Source: Sacculina carcini (Eukaryota > Arthropoda > Thecostraca > Sacculinidae). Taken from it: 64,000 nucleotides of DNA. Positions 46,001-57,870 of the stretch are shown one piece after another (position 1 is the first letter of the stretch; each line of letters starts with the position of its first letter). A program made the position numbers and the translations under genes. The notes beneath the pieces were generated by a model. That model had not been told where the DNA came from and did no database searches. It was given only the letters and a program-made list of their open reading frames with translations. The stretch spans positions 5,471,322 to 5,535,321 of the forward strand of contig OU696583.1 in NCBI GenBank assembly GCA_916048095.2. The letters are read 5' to 3'.

Positions 46001-49000
46001 ATTGTCCGTGACCAATACTTCTGGCACCCCGTGACGAGCAAACTGAGTAGTTAAACACGAGACAACTGCTGCAGTTGTCACACGATGAAGGAGATCGACT
46101 TCTACATAATTACTAAAATAATCAACGGTTACAAGATAACACTTTCCGCTCAATTCAAAGAGATCTGCCGCTAATTTTTGCCACGGACGTTCCGCTATAG
46201 TGTGTGGCATCATGGGCTCAGATGGTTGCTCCTGTCTATAGGACATGCAAACAGTGCAGTTCAATATCATGTTTCTAACCTCAGACGCCATGCCCGGCCA
46301 AAACACGTTCTCTCTGGCATACCTCATGATTGACGCCAAGCCAATATGAGCGCGATGAAGCCTGGAGAGGACACCTGCCCGTAGCGACTTGGGAACCACT
46401 AGCTTACCATACTTAAACGCTAATCCGTCCTGGGACGTCATTTCTAAACGAAATGGCCAGTACTGAGCGACATCAGCAGGTAACATGGATCTACGAGACG
46501 GCCACCCCGATTTGGTGTACTCAATTACTTGTCGGAGCGAATGATCATTGTTCGTTGCCTCCTGATAGACCTGTTTACGTTCTGGAGAAACAGCTAGCCC
46601 TGAACTCAAGTTTATATTCTCAACTTCAACACTTGCCACGCTCTGAACAGTATTACTCGCGTTAGTGCTGCGACTCAAAGCATCAGCCACTGGAACACTT
46701 GCACCTGGACAATACACCAATGTGAAATTATAGCGTTGCAGCGATAACAACATTCTTTGGAGCCGGAGTGGGGCGTCACACAACGCTTTTTGTTGAATTG
46801 CAACTAACGGTTTGTGATCTGTTTGCACCAACACAGATCTGCCATAGACAAATTGATCCAGTCGGTTCATTGTAAAACTGACTGCCAGCAATTCTTTTTC
46901 TATTTGTGAATACGCACGCTCAGCTGACGTCAGTGATCTGCTGCAATAAATTACGGGGCGTCCCTCCTGTAGTAGTACTCCCCCTAGTCCTGTGCTCGAA
47001 GCATCACATTGTACAGTAGCGGGAAGCTCGGGTCGGTAATACGTGAGCACCGGGGCTCTGATCAAAATATGTTTTATCTTGTCAAATGACTTCTCACACT
47101 CCGTACTCCAATACCACTCATATTTCGCTTTCGTAAGCTGCCTAAGAGGAGCAACTACCGACGACACGTCAGGAATATATCTCGAGAGGTATGCCACCAT
47201 TCCCAAAAATCGCTTCAACTCTGCCAAACAGGTAGGTTGCGGATATTTAGCAACGGCTTCAACCTTTCTTGGACTCGGACTCATGCCACTATCATTAAAC
47301 ACATGTCCCATCCACTCTACTTCCTTCAGTTGGTATCTGAATTTCGCTGTATTCAGTTTCAAATTTCGCGAACGGGCTGTCTGGAGAAACTCAACTAGGT
47401 TTTTATCGTGGTCTGCTACTGCTTCCTCATATGTGTCCCCTTTTCCCGAGACTAGAAAGTCATCGGCTATAACTTCTACTCCTGCCAAGTCAGTGATCAT
47501 TTCGTGCATTAATCGTTGCCAAATTTCGGGTGCGCAAGATGTTCCATAAGGCAGACGACACCACCTGTACCTACCAAACGGTGTGTGAAAACAGCATAAC
47601 CTGGAAGATTGTTCTGACAATCCTACATGTAAAAACGCTGAATGTACATCAATGAGAGAGAAAACTTTCGCCTTTGAAAGTCGATACGCAACCTCATCTA
47701 CCGTTGGTGTGGGGTAATGAGCCCGTCGAATCGCCTTATTCAAAGATCTGGGATCAAGACACAACCTGATATCGCCTGAAGCCTTGGGCACAATAACTAT
47801 GTTGGATACCCATTCTGTTGGCTCGACCACTTTGGCAATTATTCCTTGATTTTCGAGGCTATTCAGCTTATCTCGAAGTTTTTCTCTCACATGTATACGC
47901 ACACGCCTAGGAGGTTCAACCACAGGAACAACCGTGGGGTCTACTTGAATTTCAAAGTCCTGGCAAATCAGCCCAACTGTATTGTCATCGAAAACATCAG
48001 CGAATTTATGCATTACGTCTTGCTTATTTCCGGCTGTCATAGGCGATTGTGTCAAACCTGACAGTGTGGTTGCAGACGGTGAATTATTCTGCGAGTTGTG
48101 TACCATGCTGGGCCCGGGCACGTAATCAAGTGGGTCACAATCGAGCACTGATATAATACCCATGCTAACCGAAGTCTGCAGACTGAGGACCGGAAAAACA
48201 TCAGCGTCCACTACATAACACAACATATTTTGCAGATTATCATTTACATGTTTCTTAACTGGGACCGATATTTTACCCACAGTGGATATGAGAGCACCGT
48301 TATACATTCGAAGCAGCATTTTTGACGGTTTTAAACTGACCATTTCAACATCACCAGAAAATTGTTTATAGGACTCAACAGAAACTACATTTAGTTGAGA
48401 CCCTGAGTCAACGAGAAATTTGATCAGTTTACCGTTCTGCGTGATCAATGTTTTGAATACTTTACTACCGACACTGCTACTCTCCATACCCACTGACAGC
48501 GAATCTTGCAGCTTATTGTCCTGCAGTGTCTGCACGTCACGTCTATGACTCATCGCTCGACTGTCTCGTGTTGCAGGGCTATCGCTCTGAGCGACCGCTC
48601 TTTCCCTGGTGGGTGCACTGCGACGCTCACCGCTCTCGCCAGCACGTGCAGCGCGACACTCGATACTGCCTGCAAAATGGTGACGGCGTCCGCAGACTCG
48701 GCAGAGGCGGTTCCACGCAGGACACTCGGACCGTCTCATTTCGTGCCTGCGCATACAAAAACGGCACTCACTTCCACCAGTTTGACGACCACCGGCTGCA
48801 GATGATGATGATGATGACGAAGTAGCAGCACACACGCCTGAAACTGGAGGATCCACGTTGGTCATGACCAGTTGATCTTGACGCGACGCCTCCTCCGTCA
48901 GCGCCGTTGAAATAGCTGAGGCCAACGTCAGGGATGAGATTTTCAACAGCGTTTGTTGCGTTGATTTGTCGTATACACCGATGCATATTCTGTCGCGAAT

Positions 49001-50522
49001 CATTTCATCAGTGTTAGTGAACTCACAGCTAGCACTGAGATTTCGCAACGCAGCGACGAACGCCGTGACGCTTTCCCCTGGCTGTTGAGCACGGTTGTAG
49101 AATTTGAACCTCTCCATAATCACGTTCTTGTGTGGCGCACAGTAATTCTCGAACTCGGCAATCAATTCGTCGAGAGTGCCGCCCTCCTCCGACCACAAAA
49201 AATGAGAAGCCACTTCTTGTGCAGCTTTTCCGGCACAATTAAAAAAAGTGCCAATTTGCATCGCCATTGGCTTGCTGGATAACTCCCTAGCGGACGCATA
49301 ATACGTCCAATCTCTTTTCCAGGTGCGCCACGTATTCGCCAACGTTGGAGAGCTGAGATCTAGCTCATCCGGCTGTCTGCACGACATAGTTACTCCACGA
49401 TACCACCAACACAATAACGATAATAATGGGACGCAGGTCCGAAACTTCTGACACCATGTAACGTGTTGTCTGGTTTATTGCACACACATGACTGCTATTG
49501 ATACATACAATACTGACATACATGGCTGCAGGTGCACAGGATCGGGTTGCAACAGAGTTCTGCGAATAAGCCTGTCACACTCTACACTCTCTGACATGAC
49601 GCCATACGGTACAGCACTTATACACATGCCACAGAGAGGGAGCCAGTAGAAGCGGTCGAGAGGAAGTAAGGAAGATAAAAGTGAAGTAAATTTAGCAGGA
49701 TCAAACTGTTTGTAATTGCGATATGAGAATGGTGGAGGACAAGCAGCACGTGAGAAAGGAAGTGAATAAAACAAGAGGCAATGGTCAGAAATATTTGGAT
49801 CAGAAGGCAATGTGAAAACATCAGGAGGAGGACGGTCTGAGGAGATAGCGGGAGCGGGAGAGAGAAATAGGTCAAGAGAGTGACCAGATATGTGAGTAGG
49901 AGAAGAATTCGAAATTGATAGACCGAGTGCCTGGAGAAGAGAAATGAAGTTCTGACAGTAAGGATTATTAGATGGGGAGTCAACCCAGAAATTGAAATCC
50001 CCTACGACGATGAAGTCACTGGAGAAACGTGAGGAGACAGCATCGATGAGGTAAGGAAATTCGTTAAGGAAAAGAGGAGATGAGCCAGGGTGATTATGAC
50101 GGTAGACTATCAAAAAACAAAATTTAGAGTAAGAAGGAACAGCAAGGGAGAGTGCAAGGAATTCAAATGAGGAGCAATCCGGAATCAGGTCATTTACAGG
50201 AGAAACAGAGAAAGACTTGGAAAATATACAGCCAACTCCACCGCCAGAAGATTTAGAATGTGAGCGAGATTTGTGCAAGAAATTGTAAGAGGAGGGAATA
50301 TTTGCAGCGAAAGAAGAAACATCAGAATCGAGAAGCCAGGTTTCAGTTAAACACAAAATAGAGAGATTGAATGATGAGATTAAATTACAGATCGGAAGAG
50401 TTTTATTTCTGCAGGAACGAATGTTAAGAAGCCCAATGGAAAGATGAGAAGGACGGGATGTTGGAGGGAAAGTAATAGGGATAGCAACAGTAGAGTAAGA
50501 GGAGTAGTGAGAAAGGGGAAGT
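43033..50522 (-). pseudogene. L2-like LINE ORF2: endonuclease-reverse transcriptase
   Basis: Endonuclease at 50520-49634 (GLLNIRSCRNK, CLTETWLLDSD, FIIVGDFNFWVD-like FIVVGDFNFW, SDHCLLFYSL), then interrupted by element H. The RT part lies at 45048-43033 with NSSFLHGVFLPDKHAI, LVLLDLSSAFDLVSH, VPQGSVLGPLLFNLY, YADD and RLVYCNSLYF. At least three frame changes (near 44375, 43870 and 43600) show it is inactive. It is older than the first LINE copy. Confidence 0.82.
45049..49633 (-). mobile_element. Mag-like Ty3/gypsy retrotransposon H, looks whole
   Basis: Short LTRs 45049-45225 and 49457-49633 (177 bases, identical by eye), target copy GAGAG at 45044-45048 and 49634-49638. The primer site reads TGGTGTCAGAAGT on the minus strand next to the LTR at 49457 and matches a tRNA-Leu 3' end for 13 bases. 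One long gag-pol frame (49414-45317, 1,365 codons) holds gag, a knuckle (CRVCGRRHHFAGSIEC), protease (LVDSGSQLNVVS), RT (VIADDFLVSG), RNase H (VQCDASSTGLGG) and integrase (LVTDNGPQFSS). It is very young. It splits the second L2 LINE. Confidence 0.93.
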
Positions 50523-50524
50523 AG

Positions 50525-51592
50525 TCAAGCCTGAGGAGAAGCAACAGGAGAATCATCAGTCGCAGTGCGGAGGCGAAGAGAATTACGTACACCGATGAAT
50601 GAAGGGCAAGAGGAGCTGAAAGACGAGTGGGAGTGAGGACGTCCTGCCTGAGCACAGTTGCGGCATTTAGCTGCCCCAGTACGATCACATTGAGAGGACC
50701 GATGAGGACCTGCACAATGTCCACAAGATTCAGGGTGATTACAGTGGATGGCCTTGTGGCCCAGACCAGCACAGCGAAAGCAGCGAGCTACCCAGAAGCG
50801 GTCGTACACCGCACACGACTGCAAGCCCACGAATAACCGGTCTCCCATAGAGCGGATCAGAGAGCGGCATTTCGGTGACAAAGAAAACACCGCATGAACG
50901 CCTGAGGTCTTGGGTTTCGTCAAGAAAAGCACATGAAGTTCAGAGGACGAAACAGCCGACATAAATGAATTTTTCCTCTTGAGGGAGGCGACTATATCTT
51001 CGGCTGAAATATCGACAGGCACATGCGCAAGCGTAATCCTAGGTTGCCGAGGAGAGTCCGCCGGAACACTGACGTCAGTATCGGGCAGCGCCGAGCGAAC
51101 GCAATCAGCGGCACGCACAGCATCAGCAGACGAATTGCAGCGCAGAACAAGCCCACCGCTGGCAGTCGGGCGAGAACTTGCAACCGGGACATCCGCGAGT
51201 GCCGGAGCCACCGACTCAGCGACCACAGGACAATAACCACGCGACTTGACAACGACAGTATAGGAGCGCACAGGGACTCTCTCAGTACCAGACAACGGAA
51301 ATGCAGAAATCGGCGGAGGAGAGCCCGAGGCAGTCACCAGCGAAGAAATTTTCGACTCTATGGAGGACAGCCGGGCACCGAAACCACCCACATTGCCGGC
51401 AATGTCAATGGCCAGCTTGGCGCGACCAATGCATGGAGAGCAAATCCAATTGATGGACTTAAGAGAGTCCAGCTTCACCCCCTGCAACGACGCGCACTTA
51501 GTGTGCGCCCATGAGTCACAGAGCGAACATGTGACACATCTCGTGGAGTCACCACCGCCGGTCTTGCATATGACGCAGATGTCCGTGGTCAT
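50525..51592 (-). CDS. L2-like LINE ORF1: PHD-like and zinc-knuckle protein
   Basis: A 355-residue protein with the same layout as the first LINE's ORF1: PHD-like finger (CVICKTGGGDSTRCVTC, HTKC, WICSPC), central RNA-binding-like part (RSYTVVVKSRG, ITLAHVPVDISAEDIVA) and C-terminal knuckles (CFRCAGLGHKAIHC, CGHCAGPHRSSQC, CRNC). The frame is open throughout. After its TGA the next codons are CTA CTT, where the other copy has CTA ATG, so the ORF2 start is not conserved here. Confidence 0.8.
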   Translation of the reverse strand: MTTDICVICKTGGGDSTRCVTCSLCDSWAHTKCASLQGVKLDSLKSINWICSPCIGRAKLAIDIAGNVGGFGARLSSIESKISSLVTASGSPPPISAFPLSGTERVPVRSYTVVVKSRGYCPVVAESVAPALADVPVASSRPTASGGLVLRCNSSADAVRAADCVRSALPDTDVSVPADSPRQPRITLAHVPVDISAEDIVASLKRKNSFMSAVSSSELHVLFLTKPKTSGVHAVFSLSPKCRSLIRSMGDRLFVGLQSCAVYDRFWVARCFRCAGLGHKAIHCNHPESCGHCAGPHRSSQCDRTGAAKCRNCAQAGRPHSHSSFSSSCPSFIGVRNSLRLRTATDDSPVASPQA

Positions 51593-51690
51593 GGCGTAGG
51601 CGATGCGAAATTCTCAATTGTGTATACGGTTGAGGGTGCGCAAGGGTCAGGTGCAACGCGCACACAAACAAATGAGCCCACACTCAACAC

Positions 51691-52033
51691 CAAAATAATT
51701 GTTGTTGTTATTTTCGTCAGGCGCTTCCTACATCATGACATCATGCAAGTAACGATATACGCCCAGACCAATTATTAAATTGAGCAATGCCAATGAACAA
51801 GAAAAAAACCGACAACAACAACAAAAGAGATGTAAAAGTGAAAGTGATGTAAAAGACACACAAGAGTCACACAAAAACACGTATACCACAGAAAAACGAA
51901 TAATATTGGTGTGGGCTCAAGAATATATGCACACATCCAAAAGATATTTATATAATTTGCTGCTGAAAGATTTATAGGAGTTGGAAGATGTAATTGAACG
52001 CGGAAGTTTATTAAACTAGCCATATTACACAGA
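51691..52033. other. Non-coding flank between L2 and duplication copy 2
   Basis: AT-rich sequence, no gene recognised. Its last bases repeat a short piece of the following sequence: GCCATATTACAC occurs at 52018-52029 and again just inside copy 2. Confidence 0.5.
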
Positions 52034-53053
52034 GCCATATTACACGAGGTATAATACTAAATTTAATACATATTATTTATTACGCTTATTTTATTAAATA
52101 TATTATTAATATATTATTTTTTGGCGTATGATTACCGGAATTTGATTAAATAACCGCATTTTCAGCTAATTTGAGCGAAAAAGTATCGCATGAATGTTGA
52201 TACAACATTTTTATAAATCTGCGTGAAAACTGCATCCTTTCCATGGTGACTTCAATTACAATTCAACAATCAAACAAACAAACAACAATAATTTTAAAAT
52301 CAAAAGCAGCCAATTAAACGCTACACGATCGCAATTTCACGACAAAATGGATGTTTCAACTTGACTTCGGGAAAAGGTTTTCTCATTGAATCCAATAAAA
52401 TATACATTTTCGGAATCAGCATGCAAAAATGTATCTACCGCAACTTGGTACTAGTTAAACTTTTGGAAAAGTAAAGAATCCACACATTCTAATGCACACA
52501 AGCATACATGACCAAAGCTGTGATCACGGCACATTGTTAACTACACTTGTTAAGTACGGTTAAACATGCATAGAAAACAATTAGTAAATCAGCTATATAT
52601 TACATTCACACATTACATAACATTAATACATAATTACAATAACGAAACAATACAATAAGATACGATACCCGCAGCGGCTGAACACGAATACGCGGGGAGC
52701 ACGAATAAGTCGCGGGAACACAATGAAGCGAGCGAACAACTCTAGCACTGTGTGACAACACGCACTATTCTCGACTGCCTTGTCCAACACCTGTAGCACC
52801 GGCCGGAATACCTTCACTCCAAGTAGGACACCGGTCACGTGACCGTCTGGAAGGTGCCGTGCGATGTCTGAGCAAACAGTCGTGTGAATTGTCGCGGGGA
52901 ATAGCGGGACTACGATCGTCGTGGGTGGTGTGAACACACAGTAGTACTTCCGCCGGCTTGCGTGGAGAATGGGCAGCGCACACAGGCGGCTCAGACAGAC
53001 AGACACAAGCACACAGGCGGCGCGGATATACAGCGCGACACAAACACGACATA

Positions 53054-53110
53054 GCCAGACGGCGATGACATAGCCAGACGGCGATGACATAGCCAGACGG
53101 CGACGTAAAC
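53054..53110. repeat. 19-base tandem repeat in LTR of G
   Basis: Three copies of GACATAGCCAGACGGCGAT-type units here; two copies in the other LTR (about 58573-58610). The whole length difference between the LTRs is this one unit. Confidence 0.9.
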
Positions 53111-56100
53111 ACACGGCGCAAATAGGTGACGAAAATATCACATCCGGTGGTGTGCACGGTGCGAACATACATACAATCATATTGCGAAGTGTGTAAATTT
53201 ATACAATGAAATGAATTTATGTAATGAAACAAACACGCAACGAATATAACGCAAACACACGCAAAACATAAACATGCAACGCATAAACTAAAATAATACA
53301 ACGACAATCAATACAAAAGAAACATGTGTGTGTGAATAAGTGTGTACGCCACAGGAGCCCCCTCCTCAGATCAGGGCGAGAAACGAACAGGTGGCCTGAT
53401 GCGTCGGCCTGATCGAGAATGAATGTGTTGTGGCGTTGCTGTGTCACCGGATAATTGTTGCTCTGCTGGACGTGTACCAGCATGTTGTTGTGGCACTGGA
53501 ACCGCGAACAATGTGCTATCTGTCTCCGGCGTTGGCTGTATATTGTTGTCAATGAAGGCTGGTCGCAGTCGGTCAATGTTGACGACATCTGAGCCATTGC
53601 GTTCAATGGTGTACGTCTTCGGTGTTCTGTTGAGCACCTTGTACGGCCCGTCGTACACCGGCTGCAATGGACGGCGATGACCGTCGTGCCGCACAAACAC
53701 GAAGTCGGCCGAATCCAGCGCAGGCAGCTTGAAGACTGCTTTGTCGACAGGTCTCGGCTGCTGTGGTCTCACGGAGCTGAAATGCTGAGAGAGCTGTCTT
53801 GCAAACTCACACGCGTTGGTTTTGTTAGTATTTGTGTGGAAAAATTCGCTAGGAAGATGAAGTTTGGCACCGTAAACAAGTTCAGCACAGGAACAATTGA
53901 GTGGTTCTTTAATACAGGCTCTGATACCTAATAGAACAATTGATAATCTGTCAACCCAATTTATGCACCCTCGTAAAGCGCTTTTCAATTGTCGGTGCAG
54001 TCTCTCGACCATTCCGTTTGCCGCAGGATGGTAAGCGGTAGTGAAACGGATATGAGCCCCTAAACGATTATTAATTTCTCGCCACAAGTTTGAAGTGAAC
54101 TGACTACCCCTGTCAGACACTATAGTAGCTGGCACACCGAAACGGGATATCCACGTGGATACGAAATATCGAGCAATAGTTTCAGCTGATACATCAGGTA
54201 TCGGACATGCCTCAGGCCATCTAGTAAAGCGATCAACAATTGTCAGAATATACTGGCAATTTTGCGAGTACGGTAGCGGACCTACTATATCTACATGGAT
54301 GTGTTCGAATCTCCGTGATGGTGGTTGAAATTGGGCAGCAGGTGACGAATTGTGTCGTGAGACCTTCGATTGTTGACACTGTAAACAAGTGCGTGTCCAA
54401 CTAGCAACGTCTTTGCGCATGTTCGGCCAAACAAACCGTTCAGCTATAAGCTTGAGCGTGGCGGTTCGACCCGGGTGAGACATATTGTGAAGTGACTGGA
54501 AAACACGCCTACGCATTGCTTCAGGCACAAAGGGGCGTGGCTTGTCTAAGGACGTGTCGCACAGGAGTTTGCGGTCGGAAATGGCGGGAAATTCAATCCA
54601 CTGCAACTTTAAACTACCCGCTGAATCGATTAAATCGGACTGGGCTTGCTGTGATTCTGCCATATCTCTGATATTAACACTTGGTAAATCACTGCAAGAA
54701 CATATTCTAGATAGAGCGTCTGAGACAACATTGTCTTTACCACTGATGTGACGCACATCTGACGTAAATTGCAGGATAAAATCCAAATGACGCTGCTCAC
54801 GTGGTGAATGATTAGCTGTGGGTGCTCTAATAGCGTGCACAATAGGTTTGTGGTCGGTGAAGATGATAAATTCACGACCCTCCAAGTATGGACGAAAATG
54901 ACGCACCGATAAGTAAACAGCAAGTACCTCGCGACCAAAAGCGCTATACATTGTTTGAGCGGAGTTGAGCTGCTTAGACCAAAAGGCTAATGGCTGCCAG
55001 ACACCGTCACTCAGTTGTTGTAGTACAGCACCTATACTTGAATTGCTGGCGTCAGTGAATAACCCAAGTTGAGCTGATTCGTTCTGATGGCAAAGGATAG
55101 TAGCTGAGCTGAGAGCGGCTTTACTCTCATCAAATGCTTGCTCTGCCTCATCTGTCCACACGACAGGCACCTTGGAGCGCTTGGCGTTATTTGTCAGCAA
55201 ACGATGGAGGGGCGCGAGAAGAGTCGCGGCGTTCGGCAAGAAACGATGATAAAAATTCACCATGCCTAAATACCTGCGCAATTGTTGGTGCGAAACAGGA
55301 CGTGGGTATTCGGTGATAGCCTTCGTTGCACCGTCATGCGGTGAGATGCCGCGTTCGGTGATTCTGTGACCTAAAAAGGTTATTTCGCGCTTGCCAAAAA
55401 CACATTTCTCGATATTAATCTTAATATCATGTGCATGTAACCGATCAAAAACTATATCTAAATGTCTCAAATGCTCGGTTTCTGATTTGCTAGCAATCAA
55501 AATATCGTCAATGTAGACGAATATGAAATCAAGTCCTCGAAGAATTGTATCCAGCAGACGCTGCATGGTTTGCGCGCTGTTACGCAAGCCAAAAGGCATT
55601 CGCAGCATTTCAAAGGATCCAAAGGGTGTACAAATGGCAGTCTTTGAAATATCTTGTGGATATACAGGCACTTGAAAGAATGCTTTCACCAGATCTATTT
55701 TGGTGAATATGTTGGTTCCGTGCAGAGCTGCTGTAAAATCTTGTAAATAGGGAATTGGATATCTATCGGGTACTGTGATATTATTGAGAGCTCTGTAGTC
55801 TCCGCATGGCCTCCATTCGCCATCTCGCGCTTTTGGCACCAAGTGTAGGGCAGACGCGTACGGACTCTGGCTAGGGCGTATTATACCTTGATCGAGCATG
55901 CGTTGGAACTCATCTTTGGCTATCTTAAGCCTGGCCGCATCAAGCTTTCGCGGGCGGCAAAAAACAGGCTTTCCTCGTGTTTGAATGCGATGAAAAACGC
56001 CATGATTAGATGTACTAGTAAATACCATTGGAGACAACAACCCAGGGTACTTTGACAGTAAATCTACATACACTTTGTCGTGCTGAGGAGCGCACACTGA

Positions 56101-57689
56101 AATATTGAGCGAGTTCCGGCGAGTTATGCCTGTGGCTTTCAAACCGGTTTCGCCGTCCACAATTTGACGTTCACGTGGGATAACGTTGATATTGTGGTGA
56201 GAGAGGAAGTCGATACCAATGATGGCTGTGTCAATATCGGCAATTATAAAGGTCCAGTGAAAATTGCGTCTGAGACCTAAAGACATGCAGGTAGAAATAC
56301 TTCCGTAGGTGTTGATGCGAGATGAATTCACAGCTTGTAGCACCAAGGGAGATTTCACTGGCTGTGAAGCAGTGGAGCTACGCACCAGTTTGCATTTGGC
56401 GGGCAATAAACTATATTGAGCGCCAGTGTCGATGAGAAAATTGCAGCCTGTTGTTGGATCGCGGATATAAAATGGTAAAGAATTGTCGCCTTGGATGGAT
56501 GATGTGAGGGGTGAAATAGGCGATCTTTCACGCCCTCCGTTCAGTTTAAATGAAACGAACAGGGTTTCACACAAGTGTGAGCTTTATCACCGAATTTCCA
56601 GTGATACCAGCAGTATTTCTTGTCTGGTGGTGCACTGTGCTCACCTGTTGTCTGTTCTCCGGATGCGGCAGATTTTCGCGGAGATTTGGTGCGTTGGGTG
56701 CGTGATTGCCGCTCTGAAGAATTTGCGCGACTACGCGACGTTCGCTGTTCGGTTGACAATCTGCTGAGCATTCGCTGAATTTCATTTAGCTGCTGTTTGA
56801 TTGTCTTTAGCTCTTCCATGTTTTGCTGAGCTTGAGTGCAAGTAGTATCAGCGGCGGCTTCAGAACACTGTACCCTGTTTATTGCTGCCTTGGCGCGTGG
56901 CATGGCAGAAATAATTCTATCTGCCGTACCTACCAGTGTGTCAAGCAGAGTGTCGTCGGGAAAAAACTGCAAGAAAGGCATTACGTCCTCAGGCATGCCC
57001 TTCAAAAATATTTGTCTCAGCAAAGGTGACTCACCGTCTTTGACATACGGCCGTGTCAATTCTTGGAGATGCCGTAGATACTGGCTGGGACGACGGTCTC
57101 CGAGCTCTTGTGATTCCAGCACTGAGCGTAGTTTCTGTTCAGTCGTCTTGCCTAAGCGAGCCTGCAGAGCCTGACAAAGCTGCGTGTAAGCATCGGCTGG
57201 CGGCTGTCGAATCATGTCGATAAATTCCATCACATGATGGGGAGGCAGAAGAGACGCTGCAGTTTGAAAACGAAGCATGTCGTCTGTTATTTGAGCCCTA
57301 GCGAAATACAGATCCAGCTGAATAACCCATATGTGTGGGTGTTCTTCTACAAAAGCAGGAGGCGGGCCCATAACGGCTGTCTGTTGGGTTTGTTTGTCAC
57401 CTGTAGACTGACGAGCGGCGGCAGATTCGCTGGTAGATATGACTTGGCTGGTAGACTGAGTGTCGCTGGCTGACTGATTGTCGCCTTTGCTGGCGTGCTT
57501 CTTTGAAGATTTAGACTGACTGTCCATCTCCAGGCTAATTCAACCAGAATCGAAAAAACGCAGTAGGTTAAGCGCAGATGTGTACCAAAACGATACGCCG
57601 TTCGCAAGTAAGTAGTACGCTCGAATGCAAGAACGCACGGTATAATACAAGATTATACAAGATATATAATACAATATTAAATAAAAACC

Positions 57690-57870
57690 AAGATGCAAGA
57701 TAAGCCAATACACGATGTAAGCCAAGACGCGATGTAGGCCAAGACGCGCAAGATAAGCCAAGACGCAACACAAGGCAATACGCGCAAGATAAGCCAAGAC
57801 GCGCAAGATAAGCCAAGACGCAACACAAGGCAATACGCGATACAAGGCAAGACGCGCAAAAATCAAGACC
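57690..57870. repeat. Minisatellite in the leader of element G
   Basis: Imperfect tandem copies of a roughly 18-32 base unit around GATAAGCCAAGACGCGCAA in the untranslated stretch between the primer site and gag. The interval 57528-58059 holds no gene; it is the element's 5' leader. Confidence 0.85.

Larger units (their letters stand above)
42677..51690 (-). mobile_element. Second L2-like LINE, interrupted by gypsy element H
   Basis: Minus-strand LINE of the same family as 13148-22372 but a distinct subfamily. The 3' terminus is at left: sense GCGCTATAGCAAATACACG plus a TTCTTGTC-type repeat tail. ORF1 51592-50525, ORF2 from about 50520 to 43033, with the LTR element at 45049-49633 inside the endonuclease-RT linker. 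The 5' end is not sharply defined; about 100 bases upstream of ORF1 is assumed by analogy to the first copy. Confidence 0.83.

Noticed and set aside
53371-53680. Tandem short repeats and regular units as a CRISPR array
   Set aside because: Repeats in this window are head-to-tail minisatellites or microsatellites without unique spacers, and the genome is eukaryotic.
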